Assembly: GCF_035271705.1 (NCBI RefSeq)
Contig: NZ_DATERI010000094.1
Span: 16,274 to 80,273 of the forward strand
DNA from: Buttiauxella sp035271705
GTDB lineage: Bacteria > Pseudomonadota > Gammaproteobacteria > Enterobacterales > Enterobacteriaceae
Reading direction: 5' to 3'
Length of the DNA stretch: 64,000 bases
The notes under the pieces are model-generated. The model was not told the origin of the DNA, made no database searches, and saw nothing but the letters and a program-made list of their open reading frames with translations. Within the stretch, counting starts at the first letter, position 1. Every line of letters begins with the position of its first letter. A program made the position numbers and the translations under genes. Positions 55,221-63,821 of this stretch are shown here, in pieces.

Positions 55221-55561
55221 AGTTTAATCTTACCGCTGCTGGCCGGAATGCCACCTTGTTCGGTCAACAAAGTGTAGGAAAAACTCAGCACGCTGCGTGT
55301 CGCATCCCAGTGCAAATTCAGTTCCAGTTCGGTTTGCGGAACAATCGGGCGCTGGAATTTAACGTTATCAATGGCACTAAAGCGCATATCGGGTGCGAGT
55401 TCTGCACCGTAGGCCATCACCCAATCGAGTTGCGCGACACCCGGTAAGACCGGTTGCGTGGGGAAATGCCCCGCAAACCAACCTAATGTTGCCGGAACCG
55501 CCAGCCGCAAACACAATTTGCCCGCTTCAGGTTGCGAACGCTGTAACTCAACGGGTTTCAT
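55211..55561 (-). CDS. apeI: ApeI, 3-hydroxyacyl-ACP dehydratase
   Basis: A 116-residue hot-dog-fold dehydratase with GWFAGHFPTQPVLPGVAQ near residue 27, the FabZ active-site pattern. Works with ApeP in polyene formation. ATG 55561 overlaps the apeH stop by 14 bases. Confidence 0.9.
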   Translation of the reverse strand: MKPVELQRSQPEAGKLCLRLAVPATLGWFAGHFPTQPVLPGVAQLDWVMAYGAELAPDMRFSAIDNVKFQRPIVPQTELELNLHWDATRSVLSFSYTLLTEQGGIPASSGKIKLCQ

Positions 55562-56870
55562 CAAATAACTCCTGTAATTGCGCCCACGCACGCTTGCTCT
55601 GACTATTGAGCGGGATACGCTCGACGATGCGCCAAAAGCGCGGTATGGCGAGCGGCTCAAGCCAGGCACTGAGGGCTTCTCGCCACTGTTGCTTGCAGGC
55701 ACCATCCGCATTTGGAGCCACCACCACGGCGCCAAGTGCGATGCGGTTACCCCGTGTAACGGGGAGCACGGCTACATCTTCAATGCCGGGTAATGCCAGT
55801 AATCGACGTTCAATTTCACTCAGCGAGATACGTTTTTCTTCGATTTTAACCACACGATCGCGTCGGCCCATTAAACGAAAACGTCCTGGTGCAGTAAGTT
55901 CGAGAATATCATCGAGTTGCCCGTGGCCTTGATGAATCAACGGGGATTCCACATGCCAGCCATCGTCGTGTTGGGTAAATCGCACCGCCGGGAAGGCTTG
56001 CCAATCTGGGGCTGGCTGCCCATGTTCACGCCACGCCAGCACGCCAGTTTCGGTGGTGCCGTAAATTTCGGATACGGGTGTTTTAAGCCATCTCAGCGCT
56101 TGTTGTGCCGTGTCGTCTTCGAGTTTTCCGGCAGCGGAAATCACCTGTTTGAAGACCGGTGCGGTGAGATTCATATCAAGCCGTTTTAAAAATGCCGGGC
56201 TGCTGATAAACAGTAATGGATGCGCCGTATGTGCCGCTAATTGCTCCGGGAAATGAATCATCGCTGCATCGCACACCAAGCCGAGCGCCATTGGCAACAT
56301 CACTCGGAAGGTGAAACCATAAAGGTGCTGGTGCGACACCGACCCCACCACGCGGCAATCGCGCAGGCTCTCACCCCACAACGCCGCCAGCCAGGCGACT
56401 TCTTCATCCAGCGCACGCAGCGTTTTATAGATTTGTGCCGGTTCGCCCGTCGATCCAGAGGTAAAGAACACCACGCCCGCGTCCTCGGGAATCGGTTCAA
56501 ACGGCGTAGATCGGGGATAGACCAGCGTTTGTGGATTAAGCACCGGGCAGCTGAGATTTAGCGGGGTATCGCTAATCACACCGCAAAAATGGTTCTGCTG
56601 TTCACGCAGTTGAGCTTCGCGGCTATGACCCGGTAAAACCGGCGTTTTCCCGGCGTGCAGCGTCGCTAAGAGTGCGACAATAAAATCGTAGCTGTTGTCA
56701 AAACAGAGCGCCCAGCGCTGACCGGGCTGGTTTTGCAACCAACCATAAATACGCTGCACGTCTTTAATTAAATCGGTCTGTGTGAAGCATTGCTTCCCGG
56801 CAAACGCCACCACGTGTTGCGGATGACGGTCTGTGCTCAACCACTTTGCAAGCGTTAACGGACTATTCAT
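55548..56870 (-). CDS. apeH: ApeH, acyl-ACP ligase
   Basis: A 440-residue AMP-binding enzyme with the ATP loop VVFFTSGSTGEPAQIYK near residue 130 and SEIYGTTETGVLAWR near 273. In characterised APE systems it activates 4-hydroxybenzoate and loads it on ApeE, providing the aryl start unit. Overlaps apeG by eight bases. Confidence 0.92.
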   Translation of the reverse strand: MNSPLTLAKWLSTDRHPQHVVAFAGKQCFTQTDLIKDVQRIYGWLQNQPGQRWALCFDNSYDFIVALLATLHAGKTPVLPGHSREAQLREQQNHFCGVISDTPLNLSCPVLNPQTLVYPRSTPFEPIPEDAGVVFFTSGSTGEPAQIYKTLRALDEEVAWLAALWGESLRDCRVVGSVSHQHLYGFTFRVMLPMALGLVCDAAMIHFPEQLAAHTAHPLLFISSPAFLKRLDMNLTAPVFKQVISAAGKLEDDTAQQALRWLKTPVSEIYGTTETGVLAWREHGQPAPDWQAFPAVRFTQHDDGWHVESPLIHQGHGQLDDILELTAPGRFRLMGRRDRVVKIEEKRISLSEIERRLLALPGIEDVAVLPVTRGNRIALGAVVVAPNADGACKQQWREALSAWLEPLAIPRFWRIVERIPLNSQSKRAWAQLQELFDETR

Positions 56871-57432
56871 AGCGGCGTTTCACTCGCAGTCGTACCAGCC
56901 ATTCGCCAGCAAATAACGCCCCCATCAACAGGTAGCTTGCCATTCCATTCCACAGAGTCCACCAATGAATGTTGCCCGCAAGGCACGTCCATAATGAGAC
57001 ACTGCCGTTAAAAATAAAGAACAGGCACCAGACTTGAGTGACCTGACGCGTGTAACGGACCCCCGCAGGTGGAAGATCCCCTTCGCGCCAACGTGCCAGG
57101 CGCTCAATGAGTGACATCCGCGTAAACAGGGAGGTACCAAACAATGTCAGCATCACCGCATTGACGACCACCGGATACCACAGTAGTAATTGGGCTTCAC
57201 GCATCCAGATACTGGCGATTGATAATATCGCACCGGCCAGCGCCAGGCCCTTAAAAGCTCGGCTTAGGGCACCGGTTTTTCCACGCAAAGCACCTAAGCG
57301 CAGCACAAAGCACAGCGCAAGTATTGGCAGTAAAATGTGTAATTTTGGCCAGGTGATGACTAACCAGACGGCAAAGGGCCAACCTATTACGGCCAGCCCT
57401 CCGGCGACAGTCAGTGCTCGTTTTACCCGCAC
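56863..57432 (-). CDS. apeG: ApeG, COG4648-type membrane protein
   Basis: A 189-residue integral membrane protein with about five hydrophobic helices, of the family always found in APE clusters; its role is unknown. It may hold the synthesis complex at the membrane. Between apeF (three bases away) and apeH. Confidence 0.85.
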   Translation of the reverse strand: MRVKRALTVAGGLAVIGWPFAVWLVITWPKLHILLPILALCFVLRLGALRGKTGALSRAFKGLALAGAILSIASIWMREAQLLLWYPVVVNAVMLTLFGTSLFTRMSLIERLARWREGDLPPAGVRYTRQVTQVWCLFFIFNGSVSLWTCLAGNIHWWTLWNGMASYLLMGALFAGEWLVRLRVKRRYE

Positions 57433-57435
57433 GCT

Positions 57436-57684
57436 TTAAGACTCGCTATGCAAACGCTCAACCGCGTCTACAACATCCTGTACCGTGCGCACTGATTTAA
57501 AATCTTCCGGTTTGATTTTTTTACCGCTGCGCTTTTGTAGATGAACCACCATATCTACCGCATCGATACTGTCCAGGTCCAAATCCTCGTACAGACGAGA
57601 TTGTGGGGTGATTTGTTCAGGAGAGAGTTCAAACAGCTTAACCAGTAACCCGGTGACTTCCTGATAAATATCTTCTTTATTCAT
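57436..57684 (-). CDS. apeF: ApeF, acyl carrier protein
   Basis: An 82-residue carrier protein with phosphopantetheine serine 39 in DLDLDSIDAVDM. Probable carrier for chain extension. A pair with ApeE. Confidence 0.92.
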   Translation of the reverse strand: MNKEDIYQEVTGLLVKLFELSPEQITPQSRLYEDLDLDSIDAVDMVVHLQKRSGKKIKPEDFKSVRTVQDVVDAVERLHSES

Positions 57685-57703
57685 AGCGTACTCGTGGTTT
57701 CAA

Positions 57704-57976
57704 TCAGGCGCTGTGCGCAGGGTTTTGACTTTTAATAAATGCGGCGAGATTGGCGACAGAATAAAAATGTTCGCGCATCGCTTCGTTTTCGGCGGATAAC
57801 ACCACACCATATCGTTTTTTAACCGCCAGTCCTAATTCCAGTGCGTCAATGGAATCAAGACCCAGGCCGTCATGGCCAAATAATGCGGCCTCACTTTCAA
57901 TCTCATCAACGCTTATCTCTTCCAGATTCAACGTATCGATGATGAGTTGTTTAATATCGGTCTCTAAGGATTCCAT
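57704..57976 (-). CDS. apeE: ApeE, acyl carrier protein
   Basis: A 90-residue carrier protein with serine 42 in GLGLDSIDALEL. In the known system ApeE carries the growing aryl polyene. Confidence 0.92.
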   Translation of the reverse strand: MESLETDIKQLIIDTLNLEEISVDEIESEAALFGHDGLGLDSIDALELGLAVKKRYGVVLSAENEAMREHFYSVANLAAFIKSQNPAHSA

Positions 57977-57998
57977 ATAACCATCCGAGTGTTAGAGC

Positions 57999-58784
57999 CT
58001 ACTGTATAGGCTTTTTACGAGAATCAGGCACCAACTCCTGACTTAAATATTGGCTAAGACGACGCGCCGCTAACGCAGGGGCATCGTCGAGATTTGCCAT
58101 AAAGCACTGGCTATCGATCCGCTGTTTGACACTCACGGTAATCATCGGTTTGCGCTTTGGGATCTGATACCAGCGGCTGTGTTTATCCAGATAGCGCTGA
58201 TCGCTGTGAATATGCACCAGGCGCAACTCACACCCACTGCGCACGGCAATATTGGCCGCACCGCGTTGGATAACCAGCGGTTCCCCAGGGCGCGTACGCG
58301 TACCTTCCGGGAAAATCAGTATCGTCTCCCCTGCCGCCAGGCGCTTCTGGCTTTCAGGGAGTAACGTTTCGCCCTGGCTGTTGATCAGGTAATCCGCTGC
58401 ACGAATCACACCACGAAAACAGGGATTGTTCACCAGGCTTGCTTTCACAAGGCAGCCAATATGCGGAGCCTGGGACGCAATAAACACGTAATCGAGCAAC
58501 GTCGGGTGGTTGGCAACAATCAAACATCCCCGGTCATTGCGCAGTTGTTCACAGTTTTCAAAGCGGTAATCGAACACGCCAAGGCCGCGTCCGATGCGTA
58601 AAAATAACCGGAAGCTGGCGGCAATGCTACGGCGCGCAATTTCACGGCGTTTGCCATCATCACGCACAAATAATAACAGTAAATTAAACCAAACCAGCGA
58701 AAGCATCAGGCCGCCGCTACCAAATAAAACAAATAACCCGCCGGTCATAAGCACGCGCCAGCCCCATTTCAAGCGTCCCCACAT
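57999..58784 (-). CDS. apeD: ApeD, lysophospholipid acyltransferase family protein
   Basis: A 261-residue PlsC-type acyltransferase with one amino-terminal hydrophobic stretch, NHPTLLDYVFIA (H-x4-D) near residue 92 and FPEGTRTRPGE near 174. Likely helps attach the polyene to a lipid. Its start abuts the apeC stop. Confidence 0.9.
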   Translation of the reverse strand: MWGRLKWGWRVLMTGGLFVLFGSGGLMLSLVWFNLLLLFVRDDGKRREIARRSIAASFRLFLRIGRGLGVFDYRFENCEQLRNDRGCLIVANHPTLLDYVFIASQAPHIGCLVKASLVNNPCFRGVIRAADYLINSQGETLLPESQKRLAAGETILIFPEGTRTRPGEPLVIQRGAANIAVRSGCELRLVHIHSDQRYLDKHSRWYQIPKRKPMITVSVKQRIDSQCFMANLDDAPALAARRLSQYLSQELVPDSRKKPIQ

Positions 58785-59506
58785 TAATGGCGACTCCAGA
58801 ACCAGCGAAGACGCTCACCTGCAAGGGTGAAAGTCGGCTCATCACTCAGCCAGCCATGTAAAAATGCCAGCCCTTGCGGTAAAACACGCGCCCCGGTTAC
58901 CTCGCAAGGCGCAGTTTCACACAGCATTTGCTGGCCACTTTCCAGCAATAGCGCGACGGCAAATGGCATATTGAGCGTTTCATCAGCAAGATGCGGCAAG
59001 TAAAACTCAGGTATCAGGCCATCGAAATCCACCAGCAGCACGCGATGATAGCCAGCATGATGCAACGAAGCCACTTCGATTAATGCCTGTGCGAAAGAGT
59101 CATACCCGGCGCAAACAGATGAAGAAACCAGTGCTTGTTTCGCCGCAATGGTGGTGTTACCTACCGCTGAGTTGTGTACCGACATGGCAAAATCAGTGGG
59201 CGAGAGGCTTTCTTGCTCAGCAAGTGCGGTCAAAATTCTGAAATTTCGCTCCAGTTCACCGTGGCGGCTGGCGAAAACCAGTGCATCGACTGACTGTCGG
59301 GACAATATTCCCAGTGCGCAGTCAACGGCGAGGCGGCTACCTGATGCCAGACGACGCGCCGTCATCATCGGTAAATAGCGGCTTTTGGCCAGTAGCGCTG
59401 AGGTATTAAAGTCGGCAGTGGTTTTACTCCATGCCAGCCAGTCCTCGGTTTCAGATAAACCCGGGGCGTTAGCCTGCCAGTCGACAATGTTAAACGCTAA
59501 CTTCAT
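58784..59506 (-). CDS. apeC: ApeC, ketosynthase-like chain-length factor
   Basis: A 240-residue protein of the ketoacyl-synthase-like family (PF13723 type) with HNSAVGNTTIAAK where a condensing enzyme would have its active-site region, and no catalytic Cys-His-His set. Partner of ApeO. It is the first gene of the operon here. ATG 59506 is preferred to the in-frame TTG six bases upstream. Confidence 0.88.
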   Translation of the reverse strand: MKLAFNIVDWQANAPGLSETEDWLAWSKTTADFNTSALLAKSRYLPMMTARRLASGSRLAVDCALGILSRQSVDALVFASRHGELERNFRILTALAEQESLSPTDFAMSVHNSAVGNTTIAAKQALVSSSVCAGYDSFAQALIEVASLHHAGYHRVLLVDFDGLIPEFYLPHLADETLNMPFAVALLLESGQQMLCETAPCEVTGARVLPQGLAFLHGWLSDEPTFTLAGERLRWFWSRH

Positions 59507-59720
59507 GCTCAATACCCGTATTCATCTAAATTGCCCGATAGATATAAATCCTGGGGGCCATGCCGACTATAAAATAAGTCCTAATTTTATGAGTTTTTTC
59601 TTAAGTTGATGATATTTAGCGCACCATTAATTATCCAGCAGCGGCGAATTGTAACAAAAAAGTCTGTGAAATAAATCCTTGAAATTTAACTGTAGGCCCG
59701 CGTAATGCAGGCCTATGATT
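59507..59720 (-). promoter_or_regulatory. Presumed promoter region of the APE operon
   Basis: An AT-rich stretch of 214 bases before apeC. It must carry the operon promoter; several -10-like hexamers (for example TTATAGT near 59570, minus strand) are visible but none is decisive. The left part also holds a weak stem, TAGGCC and GGCCTA (59694-59715), after ymdA. Confidence 0.4.
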
Positions 59721-60032
59721 TTAACGGTAGGTCACTTCCAGAACGGCAAGTTTATGCTGAGCATCAAGATAATGGATGTGAGTGGTTAGCGGAACATCGC
59801 TGTCAGGCTTGAAATTATTGAGTTGATTGAATGCGACTGTTTGCACGACTGGCTTTCCATTTCGTTCACAAGTGAACGCTACAGATTGTTCTTGCGAAGA
59901 TAAATGACAGGGTCCTTCGACAATCGCACCCTGGAAGTGAATCACGCCGTCGCTGGCTTGGGCGTTAAGCACAGGGAAAAACAGAGCAAACAGAGGTAAA
60001 AGCATTGAACATCTTACGATTGGTGTTTTCAC
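59721..60032 (-). CDS. ymdA: YmdA, curli-linked secreted protein
   Basis: A 103-residue protein with a signal peptide (hydrophobic run ending LNAQA) and a fimbrial-subunit-like start DGVIHFQGAIVEGPC with two cysteines (GPCHL and FTCER). It corresponds by position and size to E. coli ymdA after csgC. The start is a GTG at 60032 with GAGGAA upstream, or an ATG at 60008. Function unknown. Confidence 0.7.
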   Translation of the reverse strand: MKTPIVRCSMLLPLFALFFPVLNAQASDGVIHFQGAIVEGPCHLSSQEQSVAFTCERNGKPVVQTVAFNQLNNFKPDSDVPLTTHIHYLDAQHKLAVLEVTYR

Positions 60033-60144
60033 GACAGGGATTCCTCAACGAGTTGATATGAGGGTTATCGGTACAAGAGGGTCAGAACTACATAGTTAAC
60101 CTTGGTATAGAGAAGAAAAAAGATCTACATAGCCGAGATATTAA

Positions 60145-60474
60145 TTAAACACTCCCCGGTGATGCCCACTGTTTTTCCAGATGAATATCTTTTCCATCCG
60201 TCACAGTGACAGTAATCGTCACGCTGTCACCAGGAGAGATATTGAGGCTCAAACGTGAAAGTTTGGCGGGTTCATTAGCCTTGATATAAACATGACTGCT
60301 TTGACTGCTATTCGATTGCCCATTAGAGCCAGAACGTAATGCGGTCAGTTTGAAAGTACATTGGCAGTTCTGGGTTAAGGTCGCCACAGGCACAATAGTG
60401 TAGATGTCCCCTTGTTGCTGGGTATCAAAGATGAGTTGATTACTGAGTGCGGCAAGCAATAATAACGTGTGCAT
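60145..60474 (-). CDS. csgC: CsgC, curli assembly inhibitor chaperone
   Basis: A 109-residue periplasmic protein, MHTLLLLAALSNQ then an immunoglobulin-like fold with the CXC motif (NCQCTF near residue 35) and SLNISPGDSVTITVTV. E. coli CsgC prevents premature amyloid formation of CsgA. ATG 60474 follows a GAGGGAAG ribosome-binding sequence. Confidence 0.93.
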   Translation of the reverse strand: MHTLLLLAALSNQLIFDTQQQGDIYTIVPVATLTQNCQCTFKLTALRSGSNGQSNSSQSSHVYIKANEPAKLSRLSLNISPGDSVTITVTVTDGKDIHLEKQWASPGSV

Positions 60475-60501
60475 CTTTCTTCCCTCTTCCACTATAAAAA
60501 T

Positions 60502-60527
60502 AAAAACAGGGCCTATGCCCTGTTTTT
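60502..60527 (-). terminator. Terminator after csgA
   Basis: AAAAACAGGGC and GCCCTGTTTTT with a four-base loop, just after csgA and within the leader of csgC. It probably terminates most csgBA transcripts and lets some continue into csgC. Confidence 0.85.
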
Positions 60528-60545
60528 TATAGCTCATCAATACTA

Positions 60546-61007
60546 TTAGTACTGGCTAAGATTGGAGTAGTTGTTAAAACCAACTTGAGTCAGTTCAATA
60601 CTAGAATCGGCAGCAGTTTGATTCACATTCGCACCGTTGCGCCAGCCACGTTGGGTCACGTCAATAGTGGAGCTTTCAGCACCCCATTGATCAATAACGG
60701 CTTGGTTGGCCGTACCAGATTGCAGAAGTGTGACGGTTGCATCGTCAGCACCTTGACCAACATCAGCGCCATTTCTTGAGCCCCGTTGTGTGATATCAAC
60801 AGTCGATTTTCTCGCATCAGCTTGCAGTGCAGTAACACTGTTACCTACACCTTGCTGGTACACTTTCAATGTAGACTCCGGACCGGAAGTATTACCGTGA
60901 CCGTGACCATTTCCGTGACCATGATCGCCAAATTGTGGGATTACTGAAGCCATTGCGCTACCTGAAACAACCACTGCTGCTAATGCTGCGATTTTAAAAA
61001 AGTTCAT
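60546..61007 (-). CDS. csgA: CsgA, major curlin
   Basis: A 153-residue secreted amyloid protein. Signal peptide MNFFKIAALAAVVVSGSAMA, a targeting segment, then five repeats of about 22 residues with the QxGxxNxxxxxQ pattern (VYQQGVGNSVTALQ; ITQRGSRNGADVGQ; LLQSGTANQAVIDQ; VTQRGWRNGANVNQ; LTQVGFNNYSNLSQ). The targeting segment is unusually rich in histidine (DHGHGNGHGHGN). 45 bases after csgB. Confidence 0.95.
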   Translation of the reverse strand: MNFFKIAALAAVVVSGSAMASVIPQFGDHGHGNGHGHGNTSGPESTLKVYQQGVGNSVTALQADARKSTVDITQRGSRNGADVGQGADDATVTLLQSGTANQAVIDQWGAESSTIDVTQRGWRNGANVNQTAADSSIELTQVGFNNYSNLSQY

Positions 61008-61052
61008 GGTAAAGCCCCCATCGTATTGAGAATGTAAGCCTAAATAGCTGTG

Positions 61053-61508
61053 TTAGCGTTGAGTAACGCGTACCGCCATTTGAGACTGTTTCTGTATAAC
61101 AACTGCCGATTTCTGTGTGCCGTGTTGAATAATACTTGCCTTATTAGCCGAGCCTTGCTGAATAATAAGAGCAGCATTACCAAATGACGTTTGCTGTATA
61201 TCTGCATCATTGCCGTAGCCTGATTGCGCAATATAAGCAAGGTTATAACTCCCTGATTGGTCGACGTTAGCTTTGTTACCAGACCCTGTCTGAGAGACCA
61301 GCGCTACTTGCCGGGTTCCATTTTGGTCAACATTAGCATTATTATTGCTTCCATATTGACCAACGATTGCTGCCTGATTTAACGATGATCTACTTAATTC
61401 ATTCATCGCAAAGTTATATTCAGATTTTGCAAGATCAGGATTACTCGCAATAACATAACCAGGCGCACCCAACAATGCTAACATCACAAATAACGATCTG
61501 TTCTTCAT
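61053..61508 (-). CDS. csgB: CsgB, curlin nucleator
   Basis: A 151-residue curlin nucleator with signal peptide MKNRSLFVMLALLGAPGYVIA and five repeats (QAAIVGQYGSNNNANVDQ in pattern), ending in the basic RVTQR tail needed for surface attachment. ATG 61508 equals the E. coli start. Confidence 0.95.
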   Translation of the reverse strand: MKNRSLFVMLALLGAPGYVIASNPDLAKSEYNFAMNELSRSSLNQAAIVGQYGSNNNANVDQNGTRQVALVSQTGSGNKANVDQSGSYNLAYIAQSGYGNDADIQQTSFGNAALIIQQGSANKASIIQHGTQKSAVVIQKQSQMAVRVTQR

Positions 61509-61639
61509 GCTGTCACCCTGGGTAGTAATACCTCTACTAAATACATCTGCAAAATTCACACGCTGACTGTTGTTAACGCTAACGATGAAAAGTTATCTCT
61601 GCGTTACGGAACTGAGTATGTGTGGCGATACATTTAAAA

Positions 61640-61650
61640 TATCTCACCCA
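61640..61650 (-). promoter_or_regulatory. Probable CsgD box of csgB
   Basis: The minus-strand reading TGGGTGAGATA matches the reported CsgD motif CGGGKGAGNKA at all positions but the first. It lies 132 bases before the csgB start. Confidence 0.55.
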
Positions 61651-62070
61651 CCCGTTGTATTTTTATATTTCCACTCATTACAAAGCATGAGTTTGATAGA
61701 AAAAACCAAATACAACAAAGGGTTCAAAATTGATCATTTTAATTAGCCTGCAATGTTTTAAAATCACCGACTAGCACGCCTTACTTTACCGTCTGGTTGG
61801 GTTGTTCACAGTATGCCAGGTAATTTTTAACGGGGTATTGTCACGAAGCTGACTTTTCTTAACAGGAAGCATTCTGCGGAATGTAACATTCACTATTTAC
61901 ATATGTTAAGACAAAAAAAACATAAACAAAAAGCATATGATTACTTATAATTCAACAACATAAGTTGTTTTGTATGACTTTTAAAATTATGCAATTTATA
62001 ATTAATGTACAACTTTTGCATTAAATCTAAATAACAAAAAAAACCCTCTGCAACATTTTAATATCTGCAG

Positions 62071-62123
62071 TTACATTTAGTAACAGCTTTAACACTTGCT
62101 TTAAGATTAGTACCCGCTAGATT
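62071..62123 (+). promoter_or_regulatory. csgD promoter and OmpR-like site
   Basis: TTACATTTAGTAACAGCTT followed by AACACTTGC is nearly the E. coli csgD OmpR (D1) site. GCTAGATTGAAA, with TAGATT at 62118-62123, corresponds to the csgD -10 region, so transcription would begin near 62130 and give a leader of about 165 bases. Confidence 0.75.
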
Positions 62124-62205
62124 GAAACGAGCAGTAACATTTTGTTTAACACATTAAGTCAGGACGCAACTTAGCGTTATTTGACAGTGTTACATTTATT
62201 TCATA

Positions 62206-62239
62206 CACAGCAGTGCAGCATCTATCAGTACCTCTGGGG
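62206..62239 (+). promoter_or_regulatory. Conserved csgD leader, sRNA target region
   Basis: CACAGCAGTGCAGCATC and on to CAGTACCTCTGG matches the segment of the E. coli csgD leader that pairs with OmrA/OmrB, McaS and RprA small RNAs. A perfect inverted repeat, GAATTAAC-TTTAT-GTTAATTC (62239-62259), follows directly. Confidence 0.7.
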
Positions 62240-62295
62240 AATTAACTTTATGTTAATTCAGCTGATTGACGCGCAAACTCGGATGGAGTTTCATC

Positions 62296-62961
62296 ATGTT
62301 TAATGAAGTCCATACAATGAATAGCCAGGCGTTAAATGCTCAAACGTTATTGTTGATCACTAAACCCTCGCTACAAGCTACTGCGTTATTACAGCATCTA
62401 AAGTCTTCACTCGCTATCAATGGAAAACTCCATAATATTCAACGCTCTCTTGAAGATGTCGTGGGTAATTTGGTGGTGCTTTTTGATATGGTTGAAGCCG
62501 ATAAAAAGCTGATTAACTATTGGCAAGATAATTTGAGCCGTAAACATAACAGCATAAAATTGCTGTTACTCAATACCCCGGAAGAGTATCAATTCCGTGA
62601 CATTGAAAACTGGCCACACATTAATGGTGTGTTCTACATGTCTGAGGAAGAACCACGAGTGGTTGAAGGTATTCGTGGTGTCATGGAGGGAGAATGCTAT
62701 TTCTCTCAAAAATTAGCAAGCTACCTTATTAATCACTCAGGGAACTATCGTTTCAATAACGTCGAGTCATCCCTTCTGACTCACCGTGAAAAGGAAATAC
62801 TTAATAAATTGCGTATTGGGGCTTCGAATATCGAAATCGCTCAGTCGCTATTTATAAGTGAAAACACGGTAAAAACACATCTCTACAACCTTTTCAAAAA
62901 GATATCTGTAAAAAATCGCACTCAGGCAGTTTCCTGGGCTAATGATAACCTCAGGCGATAA
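62296..62961 (+). CDS. csgD: CsgD, biofilm master regulator
   Basis: A 221-residue LuxR-type regulator. Receiver-like amino domain and C-terminal helix-turn-helix (REKEILNKLRIGASN, ENTVKTHLYNLF) near residues 155-205. It activates csgBAC and, in relatives, cellulose genes. ATG 62296 follows GGATGGAG and matches the E. coli start MFNEVH. It differs from E. coli mainly by several extra residues after position 6. Confidence 0.95.
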   Translation: MFNEVHTMNSQALNAQTLLLITKPSLQATALLQHLKSSLAINGKLHNIQRSLEDVVGNLVVLFDMVEADKKLINYWQDNLSRKHNSIKLLLLNTPEEYQFRDIENWPHINGVFYMSEEEPRVVEGIRGVMEGECYFSQKLASYLINHSGNYRFNNVESSLLTHREKEILNKLRIGASNIEIAQSLFISENTVKTHLYNLFKKISVKNRTQAVSWANDNLRR

Positions 62962-62965
62962 AGCG

Positions 62966-63355
62966 ATGAAATTAAAAACTGCTTTACTGCTAGCGTCTAT
63001 ATTAGTCTGCACCTCCAACGGCGTTCGCGCCGTTGAAGTTGAGGTGCCTGGATTATTAACGGATCATACCGTTTCTTCGGTGGGGCATGAGTTTTATCGT
63101 GCCTTTAGTGATAAGTGGGAAAGCAGTTTTACAGGCAACTTAACCATCAATGAGCGTCCTAGTGCCCGTTGGGGAAGCTGGATAACCATTACGGTTGATC
63201 AGGATGTCATCTTTCAGTCGTTCTTATTCCCCTCTAAACGTGATTTTGACCGTAACGTCAATATCGCACTGGTCCAAACCGCAGAAGCGATTAATCGCCG
63301 TCAAATTGACAAGACATTGTTGAGTACCGGTGACTTAACTAGCGACGAATTTTAG
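62966..63355 (+). CDS. csgE: CsgE, curli secretion specificity factor
   Basis: A 129-residue periplasmic protein with a signal peptide ending VRAVE; E. coli CsgE caps the CsgG pore and directs subunits. Segment HTVSSVGHEFYRAFSDKWE and RPSARWGSWITITVD are conserved. Five bases from csgD. Confidence 0.94.
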   Translation: MKLKTALLLASILVCTSNGVRAVEVEVPGLLTDHTVSSVGHEFYRAFSDKWESSFTGNLTINERPSARWGSWITITVDQDVIFQSFLFPSKRDFDRNVNIALVQTAEAINRRQIDKTLLSTGDLTSDEF

Positions 63356-63364
63356 GAGGCTGTC

Positions 63365-63781
63365 ATGCGTATCACTCATGCAGTTATTTCTTTACTGCTG
63401 ATATCCCCTTTTTCCTGGGGGGGCAATATGACTTTTCAGTTTACGAACCCTAACTTTGGCGGCAACCCCAATAATGGGTCTTTTTTACTTAATGAAGCAC
63501 AAGCTCAGAACTCGTATACAGATCCCAGTTTCGACGATGATTTCGGAATCGAAACACCGACAGCGCTGGACAACTTTACTCAAGCAATACAGTCACAACT
63601 GCTTGGTGGTTTGCTAACCAATATTAATACTGGCAAACCAGGTCGCATGGTTACAAATGATTTTATCGTCGACATTGCTAACACTGACGGGCAGCTACGG
63701 TTAAATGTAACTGACCGTAAAACAGGGAAAACATCGACCATTGAAGTTGCAGGTTTACAAAATAATACCGCTGACTTCTAG
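63365..63781 (+). CDS. csgF: CsgF, curli secretion and nucleation factor
   Basis: A 138-residue secreted protein that binds CsgG and anchors CsgB. After the signal peptide the sequence MTFQFTNPNFGGNPNNGSFL is typical. GGAGG ribosome-binding site precedes it. Confidence 0.94.
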   Translation: MRITHAVISLLLISPFSWGGNMTFQFTNPNFGGNPNNGSFLLNEAQAQNSYTDPSFDDDFGIETPTALDNFTQAIQSQLLGGLLTNINTGKPGRMVTNDFIVDIANTDGQLRLNVTDRKTGKTSTIEVAGLQNNTADF

Positions 63782-63821
63782 TCGAAATTACATAATCAAA
63801 AAGTATTTAAGGATAAACATC

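Larger units (their letters stand above)
61509..62295. promoter_or_regulatory. csgB-csgD divergent control region
   Basis: This region of 787 bases is very AT-rich and has no gene. In E. coli the equivalent region integrates OmpR, CpxR, H-NS, IHF, CRP, RpoS and others. Recognisable here: a CsgD-box-like site (61640-61650), an OmpR-like D1 site (62071-62098), the conserved csgD -10 (62118-62123) and the conserved sRNA-binding leader (62206-62239). Confidence 0.75.

Noticed and set aside
60546..61508. Regular repeats of about 66 bases that might suggest a CRISPR or satellite array
   Set aside because: They are the amyloid repeats of CsgA and CsgB, in frame and degenerate at DNA level.
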